A stretch of 39,379 nt of DNA from Burkholderiales bacterium (GCA_027484315.1 JAIXTE010000071.1:1-39379), one strand, 5' to 3'; positions 17,582 through 25,730 are shown, numbered from the stretch's first letter. A program made the numbers and translations. The notes: generated by a model not told the origin, from the sequence alone.

Positions 17582-18874
17582 TTATTCCCGGCCAACCTTC
17601 GGGCGCAGGTGCTGGCGCAGCACCATCTTCAGTTCCAGAAACACGTCGGGGTCGTTCAGCAAGGTCATGTGGTGCTTTTGGGAAAACGTGACACGCTGCG
17701 CCTTGCCGGTGTCGTCGGCCAGGGCTGAATCGGGGGTGACCAGGCCATCGCCCACCGTGGTGTTCAACCACGATGAGGTGTGGTCACCAATGGTGGAACC
17801 CACCAGGTGAAAGGTCACATCCTGACCTGCACGGGTCTGCAAGGCACCCAAACCGTCTTTCAAATCGCGAATGCCGCGCGAACGCACACCCAGAACACGG
17901 CCAATTGGCTTTGACAATTCAAATCGATCCAGCAATTGCTCACCTGCAGCCGCCAGCCGGGCCAGGGGCGCACCCGCGTGGGGAGAACCCAGGCAAACCA
18001 CATCCCGAATAGCGCGCTTCAAAACTACGTCGTCATCGGTCAGTGCTTCAACCACTGCGCGGCTGACCAGGCCACCCATGCTATGGCCAATCAGGGTGAT
18101 CCCCTTGATTTCTACGGGCCAGTTGCGCACCAGCTTGTTCAACACCCGTTTGAACTGGCGTGCGTTGGAATCGATGTTGCGCCCGGTGTTGTAACGCAGG
18201 TAAAGCGAAGTCACCGGAAAATCGTCCTGCAGCTTCTCGCCATAGGGGCGTGTGGCAGGCTCGCAGGGGTTGTAATACATCTGCCAGCTGTCCTCGTTGC
18301 AGCACAAGCCATGCAGAAAAATCACGAGGTGGTGTTGCGCATCCGGAAAACGGGCAGCCAATTCGGCTGCATCAGCCGGCAGGGCTTGTCCATTGGCGTA
18401 CAAATTCATGTGAACCTGCATGGGGTTGCGCGTGGCGGCCAGGTGGTCGCCAAACACCCCGTTGATTGCACTTGAAATTGCAGACACTCGCTTGTCCGTT
18501 TTGGCATTGGGCATGGCAGGTATGGGCAAGTGGCTCACATCGTCCATCAGTTCGCCATCGAGGGCCTGGTCGATCACCTGGGGTGAGGCCATGCTTTGGT
18601 TGGCTTGCCGCACCACCCAGGCTGCACCTGAAAACACGCCCCTGCCTGCTTCCCGCACCGCACCGTACACCATGTCGGTGATTTCATTGTGAACCGCTTC
18701 AACAGGCTTGCTGGCGTTCAGTGTGGCTGCACCCACAGCCTTGAAGGGCAAGTTGCTGATGGCACGGTGAAATTCATGCACCCGAGTGGCGGCCTGTGCA
18801 ATGGTGTCACCCACAAACATCAGGGTGCCTTCCAGCTTTTCGCCTGCATTGGGTTCGGTGTTTTTGCTGCTCAT
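17582..18874 (-). CDS. Lipase-like alpha/beta hydrolase
   Basis: 430 residues from the ATG at 18874, which has GGAGA 6 bases upstream. The N-terminal ~170 residues are Ala-rich and helical with no fold I recognise. The hydrolase core has the oxyanion-region motif FLHGLCCNEDSW and the nucleophile elbow GHSMGG with Ser265. The region before the C-terminus (TVGDGLVTPDSAL, then QKHHMTLLND) supplies candidate Asp and His of the triad. The family is triacylglycerol lipase / palmitoyl thioesterase-like. No signal peptide is visible, so it is probably cytoplasmic. Two perfect palindromes lie in its promoter region, so a dimeric repressor likely controls it. Confidence 0.8.
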   Translation of the reverse strand: MSSKNTEPNAGEKLEGTLMFVGDTIAQAATRVHEFHRAISNLPFKAVGAATLNASKPVEAVHNEITDMVYGAVREAGRGVFSGAAWVVRQANQSMASPQVIDQALDGELMDDVSHLPIPAMPNAKTDKRVSAISSAINGVFGDHLAATRNPMQVHMNLYANGQALPADAAELAARFPDAQHHLVIFLHGLCCNEDSWQMYYNPCEPATRPYGEKLQDDFPVTSLYLRYNTGRNIDSNARQFKRVLNKLVRNWPVEIKGITLIGHSMGGLVSRAVVEALTDDDVVLKRAIRDVVCLGSPHAGAPLARLAAAGEQLLDRFELSKPIGRVLGVRSRGIRDLKDGLGALQTRAGQDVTFHLVGSTIGDHTSSWLNTTVGDGLVTPDSALADDTGKAQRVTFSQKHHMTLLNDPDVFLELKMVLRQHLRPKVGRE

Positions 18875-18917
18875 GCTGTGTCTCCGCATCGGGTGGTTTG
18901 TTTTTTGGTTTTCTTTC

Positions 18918-18935
18918 AGTGTACAACTGTACACT
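18918..18935. promoter_or_regulatory. 18-bp palindrome upstream of the lipase gene
   Basis: Arms AGTGTACA and TGTACACT are perfect inverted repeats separated by AC, centred about 52 bases before the lipase ATG. Form and place fit a TetR-type operator. The regulator is not identified. Confidence 0.55.
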
Positions 18936-18950
18936 CATTATTTTTTGCGT

Positions 18951-18970
18951 GTTAGAAATTTCTTTCTAAC
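18951..18970. promoter_or_regulatory. Second palindrome upstream of the lipase gene
   Basis: Arms GTTAGAAA and TTTCTAAC, perfect over 8 bases with a 4-base spacer, lie 15 bases upstream of the other palindrome and just after the aapM stop. It could be a second operator or a hairpin ending the upstream operon. Confidence 0.5.
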
Positions 18971-18987
18971 GGGCTATCCCTTTGGTG

Positions 18988-19968
18988 CTATTTGACCGTT
19001 TTCGACAAACCAAAGCAATAGGCCCAGTACACCAAGGCAATGAACAAATACCCTTCCAGGTAAAAACTGCGCCATTGCACATCACCGGCCAAGGCCAGGC
19101 CAAGCGCACCCGTCAATTCGAACAGGGCCACCACTGTCACCAGCGAACATTCCTTGAACAGGGTCACGAAGCTGTTGGTCAAACTGGGCAGGCAAGCCCG
19201 AATGGCCTGCGGCAACACCACGTGCAAGTTGGTTTGGACTGGGTTCAAACCCAGGGCCAATGCAGCGAGCCGCTGCCCTTCGGGCACACCTTGCAAGCCA
19301 CCGCGCAACACCTCGGCCAGGTAAGCCGCGCTGAACAGTGCAATGGTCAGCAACACGCGGGTGAACAAATCCAGCCCTTCGCCAGGCAGCCACAAGGGCA
19401 GTACAAAGGCCGCCAGAAACAGCACGGTAACCAGTGGCAGGGCGCGCAGCAATTCAATGTAGGCAATGCACAGGCCACGCAGGGGTGCAAACTTGGATTG
19501 CCGTCCCAAGGCCAGCAACAAGGCCAAAGGAAAGGCCAAACCAAAACCCACCGTACTTAGAATCAATGTCAACGGTAAGCCACCCCACAAGGCGGTGGGC
19601 ACGGCGGGCAGGCTTGGGATAGTGGCAGTTACATCGCCTGCCATCAGCACGGTGCTGCCTGTCAGCACCAGTGCCCAAGCGATCAGCAAATGTTTGGCCC
19701 GAAAAACCCGCGCAGCAGTTGCAAACAGCAAAACGGACCACACCACCAACACGGTAGCGGCACGCCATTGTTGATCAAGCGGGTAACGGCCAAACAGGAT
19801 GATTCGCCATTTTTCAGCGACAACACCCCAGCAGGCACCCTGCCCTGCAACCTGCTGACAGGCGGCAAGGTCGGGCCTGAACACGGCACTGAACACCGCC
19901 CAATCCGCCAGGGTCCACAGCAGGGGCGCGAGCAACAGGGGCAGCGCAAGCCACAGCAGGCGATTCAT
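18988..19968 (-). CDS. aapM: General L-amino acid ABC transporter permease AapM/BztC type
   Basis: 326 residues from the ATG at 19968 (GTG at 19974 also possible), 14 bases after the aapQ stop. An N-terminal set of hydrophobic helices is followed by the binding-protein-dependent permease core, with the EAA-type loop around ALGLNPVQTNLHVVLPQAIRACLPSLTNSF. TLFKECSLVTVVALFELTG is typical of the AapM/BztC family. Family members usually continue a little further after the last helix (YWxFCF); here the chain ends as CFGLSKTVK, suggesting a lost C-terminus. No aapP ATPase gene follows, only palindromes and the lipase gene. Confidence 0.88.
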   Translation of the reverse strand: MNRLLWLALPLLLAPLLWTLADWAVFSAVFRPDLAACQQVAGQGACWGVVAEKWRIILFGRYPLDQQWRAATVLVVWSVLLFATAARVFRAKHLLIAWALVLTGSTVLMAGDVTATIPSLPAVPTALWGGLPLTLILSTVGFGLAFPLALLLALGRQSKFAPLRGLCIAYIELLRALPLVTVLFLAAFVLPLWLPGEGLDLFTRVLLTIALFSAAYLAEVLRGGLQGVPEGQRLAALALGLNPVQTNLHVVLPQAIRACLPSLTNSFVTLFKECSLVTVVALFELTGALGLALAGDVQWRSFYLEGYLFIALVYWAYCFGLSKTVK

Positions 19969-19982
19969 GACCACGCCCAAGC

Positions 19983-20810
19983 TCACAGAGCACCCCGGTT
20001 CACATGTGTATTCAGCGCGTTCATCAGGCCTGCGGCCACCGCACTGAGCAAGGCATAGGTGAACAGAATGATGAGCACACATTCAACCGCCTTGCCACTC
20101 TGGTTGATGGCCGTGTTGGCCACGGACACCAGTTCCGGATAGCCCACCGCCACACCCAGTGATGCATTTTTCAGCAGGTTAAGGTACTGGTTGCTCAGCG
20201 ACGGCACCATGACACGCAAGGCCAAAGGCATCACCACGTGGCGCGTGGTTTGGGCCGGGTTCAAGCCCAGGGCCAGTGCGCCTTGCCGCATGCCAGGCTT
20301 CACCGCCTGCACGCCGGCGCGCACCACCTCGGCAATGAACGCGGCGGTGTACACCACCAGCGCCAGCAGCACCGCGAGGTATTCCGGGCTAAGCACCCAG
20401 CCCCCTTCCACGGAAAAACGCCCCTGCACCGGCACGCCAGAAAATGAAGGCATGGCCAACCCACTTTTGCTGAGAAACACCACGTCATCGAAAGACCAGG
20501 CCGCGCTGGCAATGGGCAAAAACTGGGTAATCGCAAAGTAAATGGCCAACAACTGGAGCAACAAGGGGATGTTGCGGAACAGGTTCACGTAGCCTCGGCA
20601 CAGGCCCTTCAACACCGGGTGCCCGCCAAGTTGCCCAAGCCCGATCACCAAACCCAGCAAGGTGCTGAACAACAAAGCGGGCAAAGCCACTTTCAGGGTA
20701 TTCAACAAGCCTGCCAGCAGGATGTGCCAATACGGCGAATCAAACGCAATGGGCAGCCAACCTTCGCTGAGACCAAAACCTGCGGGGTCACTGAGAAACT
20801 CGAAGTTCAC
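19983..20810 (-). CDS. aapQ: General L-amino acid ABC transporter permease AapQ/BztB type
   Basis: 275 residues from a GTG at 20810. The GFGLSEGWLPIAFDSPYWHILLAGLLNTLKVA region and the LNLLKNASLGVAVGYPELVSVANTAINQSG motif are characteristic of AapQ/BztB. The EAA-type loop lies at about 190-215 (ALALGLNPAQTTRHVVMPLALR). It is shorter than many AapQ proteins (often near 400 residues), mainly in the N-terminal part and the large periplasmic loop. It would pair with AapM as the membrane channel for amino acids delivered by AapJ. The order J-Q-M matches the canonical cluster. Confidence 0.88.
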   Translation of the reverse strand: MNFEFLSDPAGFGLSEGWLPIAFDSPYWHILLAGLLNTLKVALPALLFSTLLGLVIGLGQLGGHPVLKGLCRGYVNLFRNIPLLLQLLAIYFAITQFLPIASAAWSFDDVVFLSKSGLAMPSFSGVPVQGRFSVEGGWVLSPEYLAVLLALVVYTAAFIAEVVRAGVQAVKPGMRQGALALGLNPAQTTRHVVMPLALRVMVPSLSNQYLNLLKNASLGVAVGYPELVSVANTAINQSGKAVECVLIILFTYALLSAVAAGLMNALNTHVNRGAL

Positions 20811-20840
20811 AGGCAGGTTCTCACAAGCGGCCCTTCACAC

Positions 20841-21944
20841 TTAACGCAAGGGCGGGGCGTACATCAGCCCGCCTTGCGTCCACAGCGCATTCAAACCACG
20901 CTTCAGTTTCAGGGGCGATTGCTGGCCCAGATTCGCCTCGAACACCTCGCCGTAATTGCCCACCTGTTTCAGCACCCTAGCCACCCAGTCACGCGGCAAA
21001 CCCAGCGGTTTGCCAAGGTCTTCGGCACCGCCCAGCAGGCGTTGCACCGCCGGGTTTTTGCCAGCCAGAGCCTGTTCAATATTGGCCTGGCCCACGCCCA
21101 GCTCTTCCGCTTCGATCATGGCGAATACCACCCACTTCACGATGGCGAAAAATTCGTCATCGCCGCGCTGCACAGCAGGGCCAAGTGGTTCCTTGGAGAA
21201 AATTTCTGGCAGCACGACATAATCATCAGGCTTGCCGCTCTGTTTGCTTTTCAGGCCAATCAGGGCGGACACGTCGGTGGAAAACGCCTGGCAACGGCCA
21301 CTGAAAAATGCCTTGTAGGCTGCCTCGAAGTTGTCGTACACAATGGCCTTGGCCTTGATGCCCTGTGTGCCCAGGTAAGTGGTCAGATTCTTTTCGTTGG
21401 TGGTGCCCGACTGCACACAAATTTCCGCGCCGTTCAATTCCTTTGCACTTTTCACACCAAAGCGTTTGTGCATCAGGATGCCCTGCCCGTCGTAATAAGT
21501 AATGGCAGCGAAGTGCGCATTCAAGCCTGCGTCGCGGCTCAAGGTCCAGGTGGTGTTGCGGGAAAGAATGTCGATTTGCCCGGCCTGCAAGGCCGCAAAA
21601 CGCTGTTGCGAAGTCAGCGGCGTGAACTCGACTTTCTGCGCACTGCCCAGCACAGCAGCAGCCACGGCACGGCACACCGCCACGTCCAGCCCGCGCCATT
21701 GGCCATCGCTGCCCACGGCAGAAAAACCTGCCACCCCACTGCTGACACCGCAACGCACGGCGTCACGTTTTTTAATCGCGTCCAGCACGGGGCCGGCATG
21801 CACTGTGGCTGACACAAGGCACAAACCGCAGGTTATGAAAACGGCCATACACGCTGACAACACCAGCTTGGTGGCGCGCCTTTGAAACCTGTTCAGGAAT
21901 TCGGCTGCGATGTGGTTCGCTGTGTGATTTGCCAGCTTAGTCAA
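20841..21944 (-). CDS. aapJ: Amino acid ABC transporter substrate-binding protein AapJ/BztA type
   Basis: 367 residues from a TTG at 21944 that directly follows the ydcF TGA, so it is probably translated by coupling. The first ~50 residues end in a signal peptide (KLVLSACMAVFITCGLCLVSATVHA); an ATG inside it (21848) would leave too short a basic region. The mature protein starts GPVLDAIKKRDAVRCGVSSGVAGFS and has ERxxxLQAGxIDILSRNTTWT-type and CVQSGTTNEKNL motifs, typical of AapJ/BztA. It binds polar and acidic amino acids in the periplasm in studied relatives. 31 bases separate it from aapQ. Confidence 0.9.
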   Translation of the reverse strand: MTKLANHTANHIAAEFLNRFQRRATKLVLSACMAVFITCGLCLVSATVHAGPVLDAIKKRDAVRCGVSSGVAGFSAVGSDGQWRGLDVAVCRAVAAAVLGSAQKVEFTPLTSQQRFAALQAGQIDILSRNTTWTLSRDAGLNAHFAAITYYDGQGILMHKRFGVKSAKELNGAEICVQSGTTNEKNLTTYLGTQGIKAKAIVYDNFEAAYKAFFSGRCQAFSTDVSALIGLKSKQSGKPDDYVVLPEIFSKEPLGPAVQRGDDEFFAIVKWVVFAMIEAEELGVGQANIEQALAGKNPAVQRLLGGAEDLGKPLGLPRDWVARVLKQVGNYGEVFEANLGQQSPLKLKRGLNALWTQGGLMYAPPLR

Positions 21945-22763
21945 TCAAGCCCCGCCTTTGGCATACACGCCGCTTACCTTTAACTGCAAACGCCCCAGGT
22001 ATTCCTTGATGGCCGTGGTGCTTTCATCCAGTGCCTGCGGCTTGGGCAAGTGGTCCCAGAACTTCCGATTTTCATGCAACACGCGAATGTCGGCGCGCAC
22101 CGGGTACACCGTAAACCCGGCTTTTTCAAACCACGACACCGAGCGCCCCATGTGAAAAGCCGAGGTCATCAGTGCAATGGTGTGCGTGCCCTCACCCAGC
22201 CTTTCACCCAGCAGCGCACGGGTGCGCAGGGCATTCTCGAATGTGGTTCTCGATTGGTCTTCAATCAGCAAAGCCTGTTCAGGCACACCCATGTCCATCA
22301 TGAATACCTTCATGCCGTGGGCCTCGGCTTCACGTCGGGGATCTGCATTGAACTGTCCACCACTGAGCACCATGCGCGGCGCCACACCCTCTTTGTACAG
22401 GCGGGCGGCTTGCCACACGCGGTCGCCAGAATCATTCAGGTCGGGCAAGTTGCGCACTCCTTCATAGCGGCCTTCCAGCCCGCCACCCAGAACCACAATG
22501 GCATCGACCTTGGTGGCACTTTGCTGCGCGGGCATTGGGCGATCTGCTTCGAGCTGCCGCGCCTCTTCTTCCAGGTGGCCCAGCAGGGCGTCGCCCACCG
22601 CCGGCAGGCTGAACACGAGCAACTGCAATTGCGCCAGCACGAGCACCCGCATGCGCCAGGCCCTTCGGCCAAACAGACCCAATACAGCCAAAGTACTCAA
22701 GGCGAGCCACAACCCCAAGGGGCTCAACAGCCAGATGGCATACTTGGTCAGTTCGGCAGCCAA
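21945..22763 (-). CDS. ydcF: YdcF/SanA-like DUF218 membrane protein
   Basis: 272 residues from a TTG at 22763 with a strong GGAGA 6-7 bases upstream. Two N-terminal transmembrane segments (about 6-28 and 38-58) are followed by a DUF218 domain: DAIVVLGGG, MVLSGGQ and LIEDQSRTTFENALRTRALL. Family members such as ElyC and SanA act in envelope and peptidoglycan-precursor homeostasis; the domain lies in the periplasm. It heads the operon with the aap genes; the stop and the aapJ start are contiguous. A mechanistic link with amino acid uptake is not known. Confidence 0.85.
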   Translation of the reverse strand: MAAELTKYAIWLLSPLGLWLALSTLAVLGLFGRRAWRMRVLVLAQLQLLVFSLPAVGDALLGHLEEEARQLEADRPMPAQQSATKVDAIVVLGGGLEGRYEGVRNLPDLNDSGDRVWQAARLYKEGVAPRMVLSGGQFNADPRREAEAHGMKVFMMDMGVPEQALLIEDQSRTTFENALRTRALLGERLGEGTHTIALMTSAFHMGRSVSWFEKAGFTVYPVRADIRVLHENRKFWDHLPKPQALDESTTAIKEYLGRLQLKVSGVYAKGGA

Positions 22764-22863
22764 AAGTTTCTCCGCAATTGATTTCCAGAGAACATTGTAG
22801 ACGTGTCAACGGCTCTGCAAGCGCGATACACTGTTTTACTTGTTCACTCCTGCCCTCGAGACC

Positions 22864-23337
22864 ATGGCCCTTTTTCCCAATCATCAACTCAGCATGACTG
22901 TTCTGATGACACCCGACATGTCCAACTTCAGCGGCAAGGTTCATGGGGGGCACATCCTGAAACTGCTGGACCAGGTGGCCTACGCCTGCGCAAGCCGTTA
23001 TGCAGGCATGTATGTGGTGACCTTGTCTGTGGACCGTGTGCTGTTTCGCCAGCCCATTCGCGTGGGTGAACTGGTGACCTTTCTCGCCAGCGTCAACTAC
23101 ACCGGCAACACGTCGATGGAAGTTGGCATCAAGGTGGTGTCCGAAGACATTCACAAGGGCATCGCCACCCACACCAACAGCTGTTTTTTCACCATGGTGG
23201 CGATGAATGAAGATGGCACGCCAGCCAAGGTGCCTGCCCTGCAACCACAGACAGACGAAGAAAAAAAGCGGCAAGCGAACGCAGAGTTGCGAAAGATGCT
23301 GCGCAAGGAACACGAAGAGCGGATGAACAATCTATAG
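22864..23337 (+). CDS. Acyl-CoA thioesterase, hotdog fold (YciA/BFIT-like)
   Basis: 157 residues from the ATG at 22864; a TTG at 22840 is in frame but less likely. The single hotdog domain starts MTVLMTPDMSNFSGKVHGGHILKLLDQVAY, where the H-G-G-x-I-x-x-x-x-D pattern carries the catalytic aspartate of the family, and continues through a beta-sheet with VDRVLFRQPIRVGELV. The C-terminal 30 residues are charged and helical. It hydrolyses acyl-CoAs in the cytoplasm; chain-length preference cannot be read from sequence. It is divergent from the ydcF-aap operon. Confidence 0.9.
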   Translation: MALFPNHQLSMTVLMTPDMSNFSGKVHGGHILKLLDQVAYACASRYAGMYVVTLSVDRVLFRQPIRVGELVTFLASVNYTGNTSMEVGIKVVSEDIHKGIATHTNSCFFTMVAMNEDGTPAKVPALQPQTDEEKKRQANAELRKMLRKEHEERMNNL

Positions 23338-23371
23338 TGATGGCTGGCTGTCCCTTTAATTGAAACTCACC

Positions 23372-23719
23372 ATGAACCTTAAAGCGTTGTCTTCTGAAAT
23401 GGATGTGGAGGTTGCTCTGGATCGCCTGTCTGGCGACTCAGCCTTGTTGCTCGAAATTCTGGACATGTTCCTGGCGGAATTCGTTGCTGAACAACAGAAT
23501 ATTCAGGCTCTGATCCATCAATCCGATTGGGCTGCGCTGTCCCGCAAAGCACATTACTTCAAGGGAGTGGCTGAAAATCTGGGACTGACCCGATTTTCAT
23601 CGGAAATCAAGTCACTTGAACAGTTTGGAAATTCAGCAGACCTGGTGGCCTGCAATCAGACGCTCGAACTATTGATGCAGATTGCCCGAAACATTCAGTC
23701 ACTTCGGGACTTCATTTAA
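23372..23719 (+). CDS. Stand-alone histidine phosphotransfer (HPt) protein
   Basis: 115 residues from the ATG at 23372 (TTG at 23360 is an alternative). A four-helix HPt fold is indicated by the motif KAHYFKGVAENLG with phospho-accepting H61, and a helix-rich surround with no other domain. HPt proteins shuttle phosphate between a hybrid kinase receiver and a final response regulator. The adjacent convergent gene, only 5 bases away, encodes a hybrid kinase that has a receiver but no HPt domain, so it is the obvious partner. No output regulator gene is in the neighbourhood. Confidence 0.85.
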   Translation: MNLKALSSEMDVEVALDRLSGDSALLLEILDMFLAEFVAEQQNIQALIHQSDWAALSRKAHYFKGVAENLGLTRFSSEIKSLEQFGNSADLVACNQTLELLMQIARNIQSLRDFI

Positions 23720-23724
23720 AAGAA

Positions 23725-25341
23725 TTAGGCGCCTTCAGACCTTCTCAGGTATTTGGCCAGTACTTCGATCAGCTTGCTTCTGTCGAGGGGTTTGATCAGG
23801 TAATCATTCATCCCGGCGTCGAAGCATTTTTTGTCTTCACCCACCATGGCATGTGCCGTCAAGGCAACCACCGGAATAAGGGTGTTTACACCGGGCACTG
23901 AACCGCTTCGGATCAAGGTGGTGGCTTCGTAGCCATCCATCACCGGCATTTGTCCATCCATCAGTACCACATCGAAAGCTTCGCTGCCCAGCAGCTCAAT
24001 GGCTTCCTGCCCATTGTTGGCCACTTTGGAGTCAAGCCCAAGACGCTCCAGAACCTTGCACACCACCATCTGGTTCATGACCGAGTCTTCCACCACGAGT
24101 ACGCGCCCCAGAAACAAGGGTACTGGCTGCGGCTGCGCAGGAATGGCCGGAACGGGCAAAGGGGCTGGCGTTGTTGCAACTGCGTCAGACACCACAGCCA
24201 GCTTCAGGGAAAAAATCACTTCAGTGCCCTGCCCTGGCTCACTGCTTAAGCGAACCTGGCCACCCATCAGTTCAACCAGTTCTTTGACAATTGCCAAGCC
24301 AAGGCCACTGCCCTGCGCACGGCGTGTTGTCGAGTTGTCCACCTGGGTGAACCGCCTGAACAAGTTCTGCTGATGTTCAGGCGCAATGCCAATGCCCGAG
24401 TCCTTCACCCGGAATTCAAGCACGGCCTGTGAACCGGTCCGCGACACTTCGCGGCAACTGACTTCGACCTGCCCTTTGTCAGTGAACTTCACGGAATTGC
24501 CCACCAGGTTCAACAAAACCTGCCGCATGCGAACCGCGTCGCCCAGGTAAACCGAAGCAGGCAGGCTTTCCGAGGGACACAACAGCGCAATGCCCTTGCT
24601 ACTGGCTTCGCAGGACAATGCTGCATTCACATCAGTAAAAAGGTCGGCCAGTTGAAGCTCGCTCTCGCGAAGCACCATCAACCCGCTTTCCACTTTGGAA
24701 ATGTCGAGGATGTCATTGAGCAGGCTCAGCAACAAACCCGCACTGCGTTTGGATGCGGAGGCCAGTTGATGTTGTTCCGGTTTCAATTCGGTGTCGAGCA
24801 ACAGGTCCAGCGTACCCAGCACCCCGTTCATGGGTGTCCGGATTTCGTGGCTCATGTTGGCCAGAAAAGCCGCTTGCGTTTTTTGGGCCTGTAGCGCCAA
24901 CTCCTGGGAATGACGAAGCGAAGTCTCGCTTTGTCGCCTGAACTCCACTTCCTGGGCCAGGGTGGAATTGATCTGGGTGAGCTTGTCCAGGTCGGGCAAG
25001 GCCATGATGTGCCTCAACTTCGGCACCAGGTAAATGGCCGTGGTGACAGACACCAGCGCCGTAATGACCTTGGCAACCCCTTGGGCGTAGTAAAGAGGAA
25101 TCCACAAGGTGAGAATTCCCATCACGTGGGTCACGCCGCAAGCCAGGATGAATGCCGCAAACAGGTAGTAAATGGGTTGAAACACTGCGTCGGGACGGCG
25201 CCTGGCCACGTACAGAATTCCCAAAGGGATGGAGAAATAGGCAATCGCGATCAAGAGGTCGGAAATGACATGCATGGCAAGCAATTGCGGATTCCAGGCA
25301 ATGCAGAAGCCGTGTGGCAGGTATTCATTGACGTTATTCAT
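23725..25341 (-). CDS. Ethylene-receptor-like hybrid histidine kinase
   Basis: 538 residues. The first ~107 residues form three membrane helices that match the ethylene-binding domain of plant ETR1 and cyanobacterial Etr1. The key residues D28, Y35, I38, P39, I65, C68 and H72 correspond to ETR1 Asp25, Tyr32, Ile35, Pro36, Ile62, Cys65 and His69 at a constant offset of three. No GAF domain follows; a coiled coil (about 118-150) leads to HisKA with H165, then the ATPase domain (N282, DSGIG 314-318, GSGLGL 344-349). A Pro-rich linker (about 390-410) precedes a receiver with D462 and K517. It lacks an HPt domain; the convergent neighbour supplies one. Binding of ethylene or copper is inferred from residues only. 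Confidence 0.9.
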   Translation of the reverse strand: MNNVNEYLPHGFCIAWNPQLLAMHVISDLLIAIAYFSIPLGILYVARRRPDAVFQPIYYLFAAFILACGVTHVMGILTLWIPLYYAQGVAKVITALVSVTTAIYLVPKLRHIMALPDLDKLTQINSTLAQEVEFRRQSETSLRHSQELALQAQKTQAAFLANMSHEIRTPMNGVLGTLDLLLDTELKPEQHQLASASKRSAGLLLSLLNDILDISKVESGLMVLRESELQLADLFTDVNAALSCEASSKGIALLCPSESLPASVYLGDAVRMRQVLLNLVGNSVKFTDKGQVEVSCREVSRTGSQAVLEFRVKDSGIGIAPEHQQNLFRRFTQVDNSTTRRAQGSGLGLAIVKELVELMGGQVRLSSEPGQGTEVIFSLKLAVVSDAVATTPAPLPVPAIPAQPQPVPLFLGRVLVVEDSVMNQMVVCKVLERLGLDSKVANNGQEAIELLGSEAFDVVLMDGQMPVMDGYEATTLIRSGSVPGVNTLIPVVALTAHAMVGEDKKCFDAGMNDYLIKPLDRSKLIEVLAKYLRRSEGA

Positions 25342-25423
25342 CTTGACCCATCTTGATTGGAGTTTGTCGCGCGCTCGGGCTAGGCAAGGATGTCACCTGC
25401 CTGCCGGCGCAGTTTCCGTTTTT

Positions 25424-25603
25424 TTATTGTACTTGAGCACCTGATTCAAACGGCTTGCCCCCGCGTTTGACTGCACTCAGGACCTTGTCAATCTGCAAAG
25501 GCTTGACCAGCACTTCATTCATGCTGGAATTGCAGGCCAGCTCATGGGCCGCCTCCATCACGCCGGCGGTCACCGCAAGATGACCCCGACGCAAATTCAA
25601 TTT
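25424..25603 (-). pseudogene. Receiver-domain remnant
   Basis: Translation gives about 60 residues matching the C-terminal third of a response-regulator receiver domain: HLAVTAGVMEAAHELACNSSMNEVLVKPLQIDKVL, with the conserved KP near the end. The phospho-accepting aspartate and the first two thirds are missing, since a TGA at 25604-25606 closes the frame and no receiver sequence continues beyond. It is most likely the tail of a former hybrid kinase or regulator cut by a deletion. It lies upstream of the ethylene-receptor-like kinase on the same strand. Between this remnant and 25772 there is no gene. Confidence 0.6.
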
Positions 25604-25712
25604 TCATTTTTATGCGGGGATCGAATTGGCAACGGAGGCTTGTACAAGGGCCACCCCAAAAAATGTTAATTTGCCTGGGATGCTCATTTTACAAACAAAC
25701 AATTGCATGGTG

Positions 25713-25730
25713 AGGGGGTTTTCACCCCCT
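25713..25730. terminator. Stem-loop after the acylase gene
   Basis: Arms AGGGGGT and ACCCCCT pair perfectly across a 4-base loop, which reads GAAA on the minus strand. It lies about 40 bases after the acylase stop. No T-tract follows on that strand, so termination is uncertain; it may protect the transcript end. Confidence 0.4.

Noticed and set aside
20619..21812. Long plus-strand frame (397 aa) opposite aapQ and aapJ
   Set aside because: The minus-strand genes carry unmistakable transporter motifs; the opposite frame has none.
25614..25625. 12-base match (GCGGGGATCGAA) to the tRNA-Arg T-arm, possible tRNA fragment
   Set aside because: The match is short, in the most generic part of any tRNA, and no further tRNA similarity flanks it. 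Kept only as a remark in the receiver-remnant finding.
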